DNA of 64,000 nucleotides from Deinandra increscens subsp. villosa (GCA_039602395.1 JBCNJP010000006.1:11768952-11832951); one strand, 5' to 3'; positions 10,580 through 21,029 are shown, counted from the first letter of the stretch. A program made the numbers and translations. Notes: generated by a model from the sequence alone, not told the origin.

Positions 10580-11923
10580 ATGTCGACACAAATGAACACC
10601 TCAAATGTTTCGGTTTCTACTGTGACCACTTCAACAAGCGGAGTCACCCCACTGGCTCCAAGGTTCAGTACTTCGACAAGTGGAGTCACCTCACCGGCTC
10701 CAAGGTTTAGCACTTCAACTTCAGCTACACATAACGACGGACCAGCAGTCAACCATGAACTGATCGAGACTGAAAACACCCTAGAAGACCTTGTCATGAT
10801 ATCGAATAGTGATATCCTGGCCACATTCGGTAAGATGGAGTGCCACATGGAACACCAACAAAAGGTGAACCAGGAATTCGTGGCCCAATTGACGAACATA
10901 AGATCAGAGTTATCCAGGGCTACATCGGTTCAGCCTTATTCACTCGATCCCAGAATTCTGAATTTCAGCACTCCTGGAAGCGATTCCAGGGTACGTGAAG
11001 GTGTCACCCCACTGGACATGAGATCAACATCCTTTGCTGCTCAGATGACCCAGGCTGATTTACCCAGGATGTCCACCATCAGGGAACCATTCGTTAATCC
11101 TGGGAAAAATATGACCCGGGATGTCGGTAACACTCCCCAAACTTTCGTCCATTATGCTAATACTAACAATTCAGTGCAGGATCCAGGGATCAGCCCATTA
11201 ATGGAACGAGAGATCCAAAAACTCAAGCAGATGATCTCAAGTGTCCCAGGAGTTGTGCAGCCTATCCCTGAAGTTGGACCAGCGAGTCATAGATTGTCCA
11301 GGTTTGCTCCACCAATCTGTGACGTGGAGATACCCAAGAGGTTTCAAACACCCAGCATGAAACCTTATGACGGCACGACAGACCCTGAAGAACATGTGGC
11401 GCAGTACCGTGAAAGAATGGAGGTTATGTACATGCCCCCTGAAATTAAGGAGGCATGCCTATATAAAGGATTCAGGTCCACCCTAATAGGGGCAGCCTTA
11501 AAATGGCTCCTGAATGTTCATCCTTACTCTATTACTGCATTTTCACACTTGATTAATTTATTTAACAACCAATTTTCTTGCAGGCGTAGTTTTGAAAAAC
11601 TAACAAGTGACTTGTATAGGGTAACCCAGAATGCAGGTGAAGCCCTAAGGAATTACGTTAGCAGGTTTAGCAGAGAAGCCTTAGAAATCCCGAACATGGA
11701 CATGGCGACTGTAGTCCAGGCCTTCAAGATGGGACTTAACAAAGACTCACCATTCTATGAAGATCTGGTTATGAACCCGTGTCACAAGATGGACGAAGTT
11801 CATCACAGGGCTCTAGGCTTCATCAGGCTAGAGGAGGATAGGAAAATCCTGGGAAAGGGTGAATCCTCCTCAGGATTTAACAGCTCCAGCAGGAAATCAG
11901 AGTCGTCACATCCTAGGTCATAA
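10580..11923 (+). CDS. gag: element D Gag (Ty3/gypsy capsid)
   Basis: 447 codons, open from the ATG at 10580 (beginning MSTQMNTSNV) to TAA at 11921-11923. The N-terminal third is Ser/Thr-rich and low in structure. The capsid domain (Retrotrans_gag type) runs from about residue 245, with MKPYDGTTDPEEHV, ALKWLLNVHP, FNNQFSC, ALRNYVSRF and HHRALGFIRLEE. The frame is open further upstream to an ATG at 10508, but that lies just behind the primer site and is unlikely. The coding sequence is unusually rich in CCAGG-type words, like its LTR. It should assemble into particles that need pol supplied in trans, if expressed. Confidence 0.75.
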   Translation: MSTQMNTSNVSVSTVTTSTSGVTPLAPRFSTSTSGVTSPAPRFSTSTSATHNDGPAVNHELIETENTLEDLVMISNSDILATFGKMECHMEHQQKVNQEFVAQLTNIRSELSRATSVQPYSLDPRILNFSTPGSDSRVREGVTPLDMRSTSFAAQMTQADLPRMSTIREPFVNPGKNMTRDVGNTPQTFVHYANTNNSVQDPGISPLMEREIQKLKQMISSVPGVVQPIPEVGPASHRLSRFAPPICDVEIPKRFQTPSMKPYDGTTDPEEHVAQYRERMEVMYMPPEIKEACLYKGFRSTLIGAALKWLLNVHPYSITAFSHLINLFNNQFSCRRSFEKLTSDLYRVTQNAGEALRNYVSRFSREALEIPNMDMATVVQAFKMGLNKDSPFYEDLVMNPCHKMDEVHHRALGFIRLEEDRKILGKGESSSGFNSSSRKSESSHPRS

Positions 11924-12645
11924 CGATCAAGGCGTATTCAAGGCCCGATGAATGACAAGTAAACAATGTGGACCAGGATGAAGAATAAGAAGAATATCCT
12001 TCTCTTAACGATTACTACTTTGCTACTGATATTTCTGGTGTTATGTTAGCTATGCAGGACCTTGGGAACAAGGCAAGATGGCCCAAGAAGAACGAAAGGC
12101 CCTCTACCTAGAAGGACAAGTCCAAGTGGTGTGCCTACCATGAAGACTTTGGTCACCAAACCGAGGATTGCATGGCCCTGAGAAGAGAAATTTGCTATCT
12201 ACTCAGCAAAGGTTACTTGAAGGAGCTCCTGGGAAAGAAGAAGGATAAATCCAGGGAGCAGAACCCAAAATCCAGGGACAATGGTGCAAGGCCCCAGGAT
12301 TCTGGACACGCCGATGGCCATCTTGAGAGAGCATCCTCACCGCCCCCAAATGCTAAGGTAATCCATTTCATTTCGGGTGGTTCTGATATCCGTGGTACCT
12401 CTTATTCTACAGCAAAAAGACATGCCAAGGAATCCAAGTCAGATAGAGATGGAAGACCCAGGAAGAGTTCCGTTCAGCTAGATGTCAAGGAAATTACGTT
12501 CGGGGAAGACGATAGACGTGATATCATATACCCTCATCACGATGGTTTAGTGATAACACTTCACATTGCCAACAACGTTGTGAAGAGGATTCTGATCAAT
12601 GGAGGCAGCTCAGTGAATATAATCCAGTTAGAGGCCTTGCAGAAT
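11924..12645 (+). pseudogene. element D Gag C-terminus and start of protease (broken, truncated)
   Basis: Contains WCAYHEDFGHQTEDC (about 12125-12175), the CCHC-like zinc segment of Tat-type Gag, then a basic Ser-rich linker and a retropepsin start. The expected Asp of the active-site D-G/S-S block reads Asn here (ILINGGSSVNII, about 12590-12625), so the protease would be dead. In-frame stops occur around 11960-11990 and 12108-12110. The sequence ends abruptly at about 12645, where it meets element B. Confidence 0.7.
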
Positions 12646-14651
12646 CCACCCCTTGAATCTGTTTGTGGCCTTGAACAATCAACCTGGCCTTGTTTATGAA
12701 AATAATGCCATTGTCATCCTTTTTATTCTTATGAAGCCATCGAGTAGTGATGAACTTTTTATCAGTAGGCCTTTCTACTAACCTCCAAACTTGAAGCCGT
12801 GAGAATTGATTCAGTTCTTCATGCATGGCTTCTACCCAACTAGGATCTATCAAAGCCATAGTAATGTTGGGGGGCTTAATTTGGGATATGAAACAGGAGT
12901 ACATGCAATGATTGATGTCCCTTGACAGGCTTTTTATTACCACCCCTGATGCTAACGGACCAATGACGTTGTCCAAGGGGTGATATTTATGGATCCTGGT
13001 TTCTGTAACGGCTCGAACATGAATTATAGGAGGTAGATTTGTTTGATCTGGTTTGCCATTTGTTTCAGCTTCTCCCTCTGCATCAGCTCCTTGTGTTTGA
13101 GCAGTGTCTGTACCAGGGTTTTCGTCTGCCTCATGGTCACTCTCCGTATCAGCTGTTTCCTGTACTGGTGTAGGATCTGTTTCAGGGGCAGTATCATCTG
13201 TCTGTACCGGAGCTTTTGTAATGGAGTGAGTTATTGATGGTCCTGAGATTGTGTCTTCAAAGAGTTATTCGGCTATGACTGGTTCCAATCCTAACGGAAG
13301 GAAGAATTGGTTGTAGTCAAAATCTTGAGGAGGACCCACTCCACCATCTGATGGATTTTCCTCTAGCCAATCCACATTGGTGGACTCCATCACAATCCCG
13401 GTTGTTTTGTTGAACACCCTATAGGCAGAGCTGGCAGAGTAACCTACAAAATAACATTCATCAGATTTAGCAACAAACTTTGGTACTTCAGTATTTACTA
13501 AAACTGTGCAAAGACACCCAAAAGCCTGAAGGTGCCCAATTCTGGGCTTGTCATGATAGATTAGCTCATAAGGGGTCTTCTTCTGCCGCTTATTGATGAG
13601 CACCCTGTTCTGGACATAACAAGTAGTGTTAACTGCCTCTGCCCAAAACATGGTAGGTAGCTTAGAATCACACAACATAGTATGAGTAGCTTCAATTAAC
13701 TTCCTGTTGCGTCGTTCTGCTACGCCATTCTGCTGAGGGGTGTAGGGGGCACTGTATTGATGCTCAATTCCTTTTTCAGTGCAAAATTCATCAATGATGT
13801 GATTCTTGAACTCCGTTCCATTATCACTCCTGATGGCCTTGACTTTCAGCTTTAATTTGTTTTCAATGAGCTTGATGAATACAATCAGTATACCTGCAAC
13901 ATCACTTTTCTTTGACAAAAAGAATACCCATGTGAAATGGGGAAAATCGTCAGTAATAACTAAACAGAATGCACATCGGTTAAGAGTTAACATACTGACT
14001 GGACCGAAGAGGTCCATGTGAAGCAGCTCCAGTACAGATGAAATTCTGTTGAACACCTTTGGTTTATGTGGACGTTTGTGCTGCTTCCCCTTAGCACATG
14101 CCCCACATTTCTCCTTGAGCACAAATTCTTTGATTGGAAGGTCTTTAACAATCCCTCCTCTAGCGAGTCGATTCAGGTTCTTCAGATTCATGTGCCCCAA
14201 TCGTCTGTGCCACAACTGAGCGTGGTTCTAAGCAGATTTAGAGAGGAGACAGTCCACCTCAGATGTGGGGGGTTTCTGCATGTTAAGAACATAGGAGTTA
14301 CCATATCTTGGTGTTCTCATCAACACCCAATCGTCAGGGATGGAGTATCCCGGTTTGAGAATGAGGCATTCTTTATTGTTAAAGAGAACTGGATACTCCC
14401 GATCGCATATTTGTGAAACACTTAACAAGCTGTGTTTCAACTGCTCGACATAATTGACATCATGGAAGCTGAGACATCCATTGCGGACTGTTCCTTTCTA
14501 ACTGATATATCCTCTAACTCCTCCGGCGAACGACACATATCCTCCGTCAAATTTCTCCAAGTCTTGCAGTAGAGATATGTCGTCCGTCATATGCCTGGAA
14601 CAACCACTGTCAACATACCATAGGTTGCTAACAGTCCTCCTTAGTTGTTCC
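12646..14651 (-). pseudogene. pol: element B Pol fragment: protease, integrase, start of RT
   Basis: Read on the minus strand. Protease has WYVDSGCSRHMT (about 14610). The GAG-pre-integrase zinc region carries LWHRRLGHMN and CGACAKGKQH (about 14060-14210). Integrase shows the D, D, E residues in HMDLFGP, RSDNGTEF and NGVAERRNR. RT begins with WVEAMHEELNQF and breaks off after ARLIVQGHKQ at about 12650. The catalytic RT motif and RNase H are missing. In-frame stops lie near 14494, at 14228-14230 and at 13265-13267, all in one frame. The protein would process, copy and integrate the element if intact. Confidence 0.85.
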
Positions 14652-14666
14652 TACATTCAAAGGAGA
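14651..14666 (-). promoter_or_regulatory. candidate 3' splice site between gag and pol of B
   Basis: Right after the gag stop the minus strand reads TCTCCTTTGAATGTAG, a pyrimidine-rich tract ending in AG, and the pol frame starts behind it. Elements E and F have the same arrangement. No donor was identified. Confidence 0.35.
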
Positions 14667-16402
14667 TTAGTTAGATTTTGGTACCCAGGCCTTAATTGGT
14701 CTGGTTGAAGTTGGTCTGTCCTTGTTTGGACTGAGAATGTCCTTTTTGTTGACATCTCTGGGCTGGTGATTTTCTTTCCCTAGCTCCTGTGGCCCTTTAG
14801 ATTGATGTTTATTTTTATTTGTTTTTTGACTGTTCTCCTCTTGGAAAGACGTGGAGTGTTTTTTTATACACTCCAGTTGGCTTGAACAACAAATTTACCA
14901 GTTTTGGAATGTTCCATCTGTCATCCTTCATCCAACCATTTGATTTAACTGAACCAACTGGATTTGGATGGTTGGGTGTTTTTGAAAAGGATTTGAAAAT
15001 AGATTTTAAAACTGGTTTTGGATGGACAGGAGATTTAGGAAAAGTATCCTGCTTTGGGTGAGAGACAGATTTTGAGTGTTCAATAATTTTTGGGACCCAA
15101 GCAGGCTTAGTCAAAGTCTTAGAAATCTTTGGAGATTTTTTAGCATTTTGACTCACTTTAGTTTTCACAGGTTTTGGTTCTTGTTTAGGTGATTTGGGCT
15201 TTAGAATCACTCTGAGTGCCCTGGAGTGTTGAGGTACAATCTGCTGCACCTTTCGGTTTGAAGGTGAAGTCCTTTGTGTTGGTCCAGCATGCATCTGTGC
15301 TTGTGGAGGTTGTGGTGCCAACTTCTGCACCTTGAAGTATGAAGGTCCAGATTTTTGTTTTGGGCCAACATGTGTTTGGCCCAATGGGACAGTCTTCTGC
15401 AGGACCTTCTTAGGATAGTAAGGTTCATAAGGGCGGTGCAAGCAGTTTCTTGCCACGTGTCTTGGTCTACCACACACATGGCAAGACTGTTTCTTTGGAT
15501 AGGCAGGAGCCTGTTGTTGGTTACGCCCAGTGGATATCCAAGTTGGTTTTAAACAATTTTTGTGGATCCAAAGGGCCTTACCGTGTGGCTTTGTGGTCAA
15601 AATGTACTCCCGCAGTATCGGCTTAAATTGGTCATATGCAGAGTTAACTTCTGGGTACGGGACAAAATCATGGGGTCTGGTGTCCCGTACTTTCTGCACA
15701 TTTTGGACAGGATTATTAATCTTATCCTCAGAAACTTTCACATCCCTGTGGATTTGGGACCAGCAACCTGTGGTCCCTTACCCCTTCTTAAAATTTTAAC
15801 AGTTCTTAAGGGTTTCACAGGTTTAGCATCGCATTTACCAAAAGTAAACACACCACATTCAGAAGGTTTATCACACAAAACAGACTCTGAAGTTTTTGAC
15901 TCAGACTTAACAGAAGGTTCAAGTTTCTCAAAATCAAAGTTTTTATAATAATAATCAAAATTGGACTTCATGGGACTCTTAGGGGACTCCTTGCAATTCA
16001 CTACCCCTGCTTCTTTATTACCTTTATCTGCATAACAAGTAGAAGTGTTAGTAATATTAGAAACAGGAGCAGAAATTTTAATGGGGCATGCAGCAAGCTT
16101 CTTTTCTATTTCAGCCTTAGCTTCTAAAGAGGTTTTTGAAATCTCATAGTCCGAGATCATGTCATGCATCAATGGCATCGGTACTGTATGAGTGGATGTT
16201 TCGTCCTTTACCTCAGTACCGAGGCCCAAACCAGAGTTGGCTTTGAGATGTCGCATTCGGACATCTGTGTTGTAGAAGAGAGAACTAGCCTTCATCATTT
16301 CCGATACAATCTTATCATTTCATTCAATTTAATTTTGTGATGTTTCTAATTTGGCTTTAAGTTCTTCAACCTCTGAGGTTAACGTGTCAATTTCTGAGTT
16401 AG
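14667..16402 (-). pseudogene. gag: element B Gag, C-terminal two thirds
   Basis: The minus-strand frame begins at about 16402 in a coiled coil (SEVEELKAKLE), continues through acidic and basic linkers, and has one zinc knuckle CHVCGRPRHVARNC (about 15440-15482). A Pro/Lys-rich tail ends in AWVPKSN and a TAA at 14667-14669. Breaks: two stops near 16340-16350 and a frame change near 15740. The missing N-terminal part lies at 20690-21005 beyond element C, and some of the middle has been deleted. Confidence 0.7.
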
Positions 16403-18825
16403 TGGTGAACAAATCTCTTCCTACGCAAATTCAGAATCTTGCTGTATATCATGGTGAAAATGATTCTACATTGAATGCTGGAAAGTCTAATATTCTTAAT
16501 TCTGCACCCCCTACAGCATTTCTGGCAGGTAAATCTGAAATTCCAAGTTATTCCTCTGCTGGTTGTACTGTGTCAATTCCAAGTTCTTCGACTCAAAGTG
16601 CATTGTCTGTTGAAATTGTCGATGATTATAATGCGTTGATGTCTGCATTAGTATCTTCATACTTTGGTGTTATCACTGGTGCTGTGAGTAATGCTGAGTT
16701 AGCAAATGAAGATTACGATCAGATTGATTATGATCATTTAGAGGAAATGGATCTAAATTGGCAGTATGCTATGTTGGTTCGGAGAACAAAGAAATTTTTC
16801 AATAGAACTGGTAAGAAGAGACTGAATCAGGAAGGGAAGATTGGTTTAGACAAGTCAAAGGTGAAATGTTATAAGTGTTCAGTTTATGGTCATTTTGCTC
16901 GAGAATGTCCAAGTTCTGCGGAAAGTAAATTGAAGACTGGTCAGCATGCACATTTAGTTTTTCATCCATCAAATGAAGCTGAAAAGGTTGAGAAGAAATC
17001 TGTTACTTTTGCTCATGATTGGACCAATACATTTTTGCATTCAAATGAATTTGCATGGAATGCAGATTCAGAAGTTACAAAGAATCATGTTCCAATTACT
17101 GTTTCTTTGACTGCTCGTCATGTTGATGATGACAGCTTTCTGACTGATTCTGATTCTTCTTCAAGTGCATCTTTGGTTCAAGATGATTTACCAAAAGTTT
17201 CTGATAGTTCAAAGAATGAAGAATCTAAATGTCTTACATGTGTAAAATTACACAATAAGATTGACTGGTTTGAACAAAGTTCTAAAATATCAACTGAGGA
17301 AATTGTTGTGCTTAAGAAGGAGTTAGAAGATTTTCAAAAGAAGTATTATGAGTTGGTTCATGTTCATGAAGATGTTTTGAAGGAAAAGGCTCAATTGGCT
17401 GAAGAGTGTGCGAAGGCCAAAGCTGAAGCTTTAGACGCAGCTCAAGATTTTGAAAATTTGTTTGAGAAGAGTTATCCAGTTCAGCAAAAGTATGAGGAAG
17501 CTATTGCTCTTATTGCTACAACTGCTGTTACTGTTGAAAAGCTTCATAATAAAATTTATATGCTTCACGATGAGAATGTTCTTTATCGAGACAAGAATGA
17601 GGTATTAACTAAGGATGTTGAAATCTACAAGCAAAAGAGAGAAAATGTGCTTGAGGAATTATATGTTGAATTTGAGATTCGAAAGTTACAAACTTATGAA
17701 TATGATGATGTCAATGCAAAATTTATCAAGTCACAACAGGAGGTGTTTGAGGGACAAAAGAAGATTAATGATTTGAAATTGGAGATTTTGGAGTTAAAAA
17801 GGCAAGTGAAGAATTGCAATTTGTCTCCGACATTGCTAAACTTCTTATACAAACAGGATCAGAGTTCGGAGAGTTCTAAGAAGGATGATATTCTCTTGGT
17901 TCCTCAACCAGTGGATTTGATTGAAGTTACTTCTGCTCAAATTAATCCAAAAGCTGAATTGAATGATTATTCAAAATTTGCTACTTCACCCAAGAAGAAC
18001 AAGTCTAAATCTAAAAAGAAGGCGAAGCCTTTGGGTGTTGCTCCAAAGTTTGTTTCCAAAGCTGTCATGTTGGAGAATGAAAAAGTTTTTGATAAGGCTG
18101 TGTCAAGTTCTTCATCTGCAACCGAAGAAGAAAAAGGGTTAATTGAGAAGAACAAGCTGAAAGATATCAAAGCTAAATTCACTAGTGACGCTAAGTCACG
18201 AGAAGCTTCAAGTTCTTCTTCCAATTCTTCAAAGAATCAAGGATCTAAACACAAAGGTTTGGGTTATAAAGTGAAGGAAGAACCTGTTCAAGCTAAGAAC
18301 CCAGTGAAGGCTGAGAAGGTTTCTCAACCAAAGGTTGCAAAGAAATCACCATCTCAGAAAGAATTTTCTTATTCTTCTGGAAGCTCGTCATTTTCAAGGA
18401 GTCCATCTCCTAGGTATGATTCTTCTGATGGTTTCTGTGATAATTTTAGTTCTGAACATTCATCTGGTTTTTCAAAATCAAAACAATTTTCAAACAATTT
18501 TAGAGAAAGACTTTGTTATGTATGTCGTCAATCGGGACATCTTGCTGCTGATTGTCCGACGACTGCATATATCCATAACACTGCTAAATATGTGGATAAA
18601 AAAGGTCAAATTTTTGATGAACCTTGGTCTCCAAAGATTAAATCAACTCGTAAATCGTCTTGGTCTAAACCGAGTACATCGGTTGAGTCTGATTCTGGTT
18701 CTGACCAAAAATCAAAACTGTTCCAAATTTGGAAACCGAAAGTTGTTTCCACGGCCAACAAAGACTATATAGAAGCCACCGGGCGACCCGACGCTGTTGA
18801 CTCGGGTCGATCCCAGAGAAACTAA
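16351..18825 (+). CDS. gag: element C Gag, long open frame without pol
   Basis: 824-codon open frame. Roughly the first 17 codons (to about 16402) are antisense of B gag; true C sequence starts near KSLPTQIQNLAVYHGEN, which matches A Gag (MLQNPELYHGEN). Features in order: zinc knuckle CYKCSVYGHFARECP (about 16868-16910), an acidic Ser-rich part, long coiled coils (about 17240-17820), Lys/Ser-rich linkers, a second knuckle CYVCRQSGHLAADC (18515-18556) and a short tail. It has no stop or frameshift, unlike A Gag. The capsid N-terminus is missing, so the product would be partial. Two widely spaced knuckles and coiled coils are also seen in E. Confidence 0.75.
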   Translation: MALSSSTSEVNVSISELVVNKSLPTQIQNLAVYHGENDSTLNAGKSNILNSAPPTAFLAGKSEIPSYSSAGCTVSIPSSSTQSALSVEIVDDYNALMSALVSSYFGVITGAVSNAELANEDYDQIDYDHLEEMDLNWQYAMLVRRTKKFFNRTGKKRLNQEGKIGLDKSKVKCYKCSVYGHFARECPSSAESKLKTGQHAHLVFHPSNEAEKVEKKSVTFAHDWTNTFLHSNEFAWNADSEVTKNHVPITVSLTARHVDDDSFLTDSDSSSSASLVQDDLPKVSDSSKNEESKCLTCVKLHNKIDWFEQSSKISTEEIVVLKKELEDFQKKYYELVHVHEDVLKEKAQLAEECAKAKAEALDAAQDFENLFEKSYPVQQKYEEAIALIATTAVTVEKLHNKIYMLHDENVLYRDKNEVLTKDVEIYKQKRENVLEELYVEFEIRKLQTYEYDDVNAKFIKSQQEVFEGQKKINDLKLEILELKRQVKNCNLSPTLLNFLYKQDQSSESSKKDDILLVPQPVDLIEVTSAQINPKAELNDYSKFATSPKKNKSKSKKKAKPLGVAPKFVSKAVMLENEKVFDKAVSSSSSATEEEKGLIEKNKLKDIKAKFTSDAKSREASSSSSNSSKNQGSKHKGLGYKVKEEPVQAKNPVKAEKVSQPKVAKKSPSQKEFSYSSGSSSFSRSPSPRYDSSDGFCDNFSSEHSSGFSKSKQFSNNFRERLCYVCRQSGHLAADCPTTAYIHNTAKYVDKKGQIFDEPWSPKIKSTRKSSWSKPSTSVESDSGSDQKSKLFQIWKPKVVSTANKDYIEATGRPDAVDSGRSQRN

Positions 18826-19059
18826 TGATTTATTATGGTGTCAAGCAGGTGTTTCAGGAAGACCTTTCGGTGATTGAATAATTACTGATTGTGAAATATC
18901 TGTTCTAATTACATTGAATTTCAAAATCAAATTTTGTTTTTCAAATGCTAAACTGAAGTATTCGTGTTGGTTGATCAATTGTTCAGTTGTGTTTTCAATC
19001 CATCTCATTCTGAGGGGGATTTTGGTTTTGCAAAAATACACAAATAGTGTGTTGTTTTT

Positions 19060-20359
19060 CAAATCGTAAAAATGAAAATCTATAAATAGAGTTGTCATTT
19101 TTAGGGGGAGAATTTTGGATAAGTCAAAAACATTGAAAAATGCAAAAAGCCAAAAACATTGAAAAATGAGAAATTGTATCGGACATGTTTGGGAAATAAT
19201 GGTACATTGGCTGACAGTGTCTAACTCATGGATAAAGTAGATGAAATAGACATAAGACCATTTAATCGATGTGCAAGGTAGGCTCGGCAAATCAGAAAGT
19301 ATACAAATGTGATATACACTAAATCTGATGCTTGATCTAGTGGACAACATCTTGATGCATATCTCATGATATATCAAGAAAAAGATATGTGAAAAAGAAA
19401 AATAAGAAGTCACTGTGAATACATGTGTTCATTTTGCAAAGATTTCAACTTGTTTGATTTTCTTTATTTTGTCAAACGATCGGACTTGCTCTATGTATCG
19501 AAAGATCGACCTGATCGTTGTTCGTTTGACGTTCTGCATTATTTTCTTTGGTGTTTCGTATAACTCATCGGAGTTTCTCTGCGTGTACGGGAGTACCGAC
19601 CTGATTGTTGTTAAGTTATACAATTTCAACTTGTTTTATTTTCTTATTTTGTTAAATCCGAGGCCTTATCTGCGTATTGAAAGATCGACCTTAAGGTAGA
19701 CGATTTAACGTTATTATTTATTTTTGCATGGAACACAGTTGACTATATCATGGTTACAATCATTATGTGATTAAAATCACAAATGAAATCACAAAAGGTG
19801 ATAAGCAAAAGCATATCTGAGTATGTTTGATAGTGTGGGGTACACTGGTCAATGCAAACTTAATCAATACCTTAACATATCCAGATGTTATGAGTATGAT
19901 TCTGCTAGAGTTTAAAGTTGGACAAATTATATCTGCAATCGGCATGGCTTATGTGCTTCAATAATTGAAATTGAAATGTAGTTCAGCATGTTACGACCAA
20001 TATGATCCCAAGTTGTGATCTTTCTCACAAAAGACAAAAATAGTGTCTATTTCTGTAATGCTTTTACTTTTCTTATCAGAAAATACCAAAACGATTTTAG
20101 GTGTGTTTTGATATAAAATTTCTAAAATCCAAAAAGATTTTGTTTCTTATTTGTTTTCGATTGATCAACACAAAATACAAAATCAATTTCCAAAATCAAA
20201 ATATCTTGGAGTCTCGAAGAGACATTTTGCACCAAGATTATTTATGTTGGCAGGTTTCTAAGTGGGAAGAGAACATTACAACTTCAAGTCTTCTGAAGAT
20301 TGTTGATAAAAGAGATTACACACGATGCAATATGATACTGCACATGCTGAGGGGGAGTT
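19060..20359 (+). other. element C conserved 3' non-coding block with polypurine tracts
   Basis: Alignable by eye to 25400-26929 (A) and 59640-60700 (E). Shared pieces: AAATAGAGT followed by a G-rich tract AGGGGGAGAA (19103 on), a GAGAAATTG/GGTACAT segment, CATGGATA-GTAGA, three stem-loops (19471-19709), CATATCCA and a second AAAATAG block. The final tract GAGGGGGAG (20349-20357) primes plus-strand synthesis ahead of the LTR. Multiple polypurine tracts are a known Sirevirus trait. No coding frame is shared. Confidence 0.7.
19471..19709 (+). ncRNA. three tandem stem-loops in the 3' block of C
   Basis: C1 (19471-19530) is closed by GTCAAACG and CGTTTGAC, C2 (19558-19621) by GTATAACT and AGTTATAC, and C3 (19651-19709) by GTTAAATC and GATTTAAC. 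All three outer stems are perfect over 8 bp and differ from each other. Between the arms lies a related core, ATCGGA...TCTCTGCGTG...CGACCTGATTGTTGTT (C3 diverges more). T-rich spacers separate the modules. It is inferred to fold as RNA; expression was not tested. Confidence 0.65.
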
Positions 20360-20689
20360 TGTTGATACATGGTCCTAGATCGTCATGTGAAGTATCGAAT
20401 ACAAGACGAATCACACAAGATTGCTGAGGCCCGAACTTAGGCCGAACCTGAAGTTCGGACATGGCCGAACCTTGGGCCGAACTTGAGGTTCTGACTAGAG
20501 GGTTTAGCTTAGTATAAATAGGTTGTCTTTTATAGAATTGTCAAGTTTCCGAGTCGTATCTTCTCTGTGTACTCTGTGGTCATCTCTGTGGTTAATACAA
20601 AGCATATTTGTATTTACTCTTCATGTTTTACTAGTTTACATTGATTTCATTACGACTAAGTAGAAGATCCATACGCTCAAGCAATTTCA
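20360..20689 (+). repeat. element C 3' LTR
   Basis: Starts TGTTGATACATGG directly behind GAGGGGGAGTT and ends CAATTTCA. A TATAAATA lies at 20513-20520, with inverted CCGAAC and GTTCGG words at 20431-20495. It is distinct from the A LTR but has the same layout. Confidence 0.85.
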
Positions 20690-21005
20690 CTGGAGATAAA
20701 GCCATGGTCAGAGCAGCCAGTGCCTTTCTATCACGTTCCACCTTCTCTCAATCTTCATCAATCCATTCTGATTTGGCTTTAGGTTTGGGTGCCTGACTTG
20801 TTGCTCCAGGTGTCGATGGGACATAGTCTCCCACCTGAACAGATCGCATGATCTTGGGATCATGATAGTTCACATAGTTCACGAATCGGTATTTCCAGCT
20901 CATGAAGTCTTTGCCAGACATCAGACGAGGTGGTCTGGCGTTGGTTCCGATCTTTGCATCCATCTCAAGGGTTTCACTTGACAGACTTGACATGTTAAAG
21001 GCCAT
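20690..21005 (-). pseudogene. gag: element B Gag N-terminus
   Basis: The minus-strand ATG at 21003-21005 begins MAFNMSSLSS. It contains NARPPRLMSGKDFMSWKYRF, the start of the copia Gag N-terminal domain, and a stop TGA at 20745-20747, then continues through RDRKALAALTMALSP to the junction with element C. This ATG is preferred to one 39 bases upstream because it matches E (MASGTNVADTES...RPPRLINGDNF). Confidence 0.75.
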
Positions 21006-21029
21006 TGTAAACACTGAGAGACAAAAACA

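Larger units (their letters stand above)
9575..12645 (+). mobile_element. element D: Ty3/gypsy (Tat/Athila-like), 3' truncated
   Basis: 5' LTR, primer site, gag and the start of protease are present. RT, integrase and the 3' LTR are missing. The right end falls inside the protease frame and abuts the RT fragment of B, so a deletion removed the remainder of D together with part of B. The gag type and the TGGCGCCCACCGTGGGG primer site point to the non-chromovirus Tat/Athila group. Confidence 0.75.
16403..20689 (+). mobile_element. element C: gag-only Sirevirus-like Ty1/copia, 5' truncated
   Basis: Inserted in the gag of B in the opposite orientation. Present: most of Gag, a conserved 3' non-coding block, the polypurine tract GAGGGGGAG and one 3' LTR. 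The 5' LTR, leader and Gag N-terminus are gone, together with part of B gag, so a deletion spanned the left junction. No pol is present between gag and the 3' block. Confidence 0.8.
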
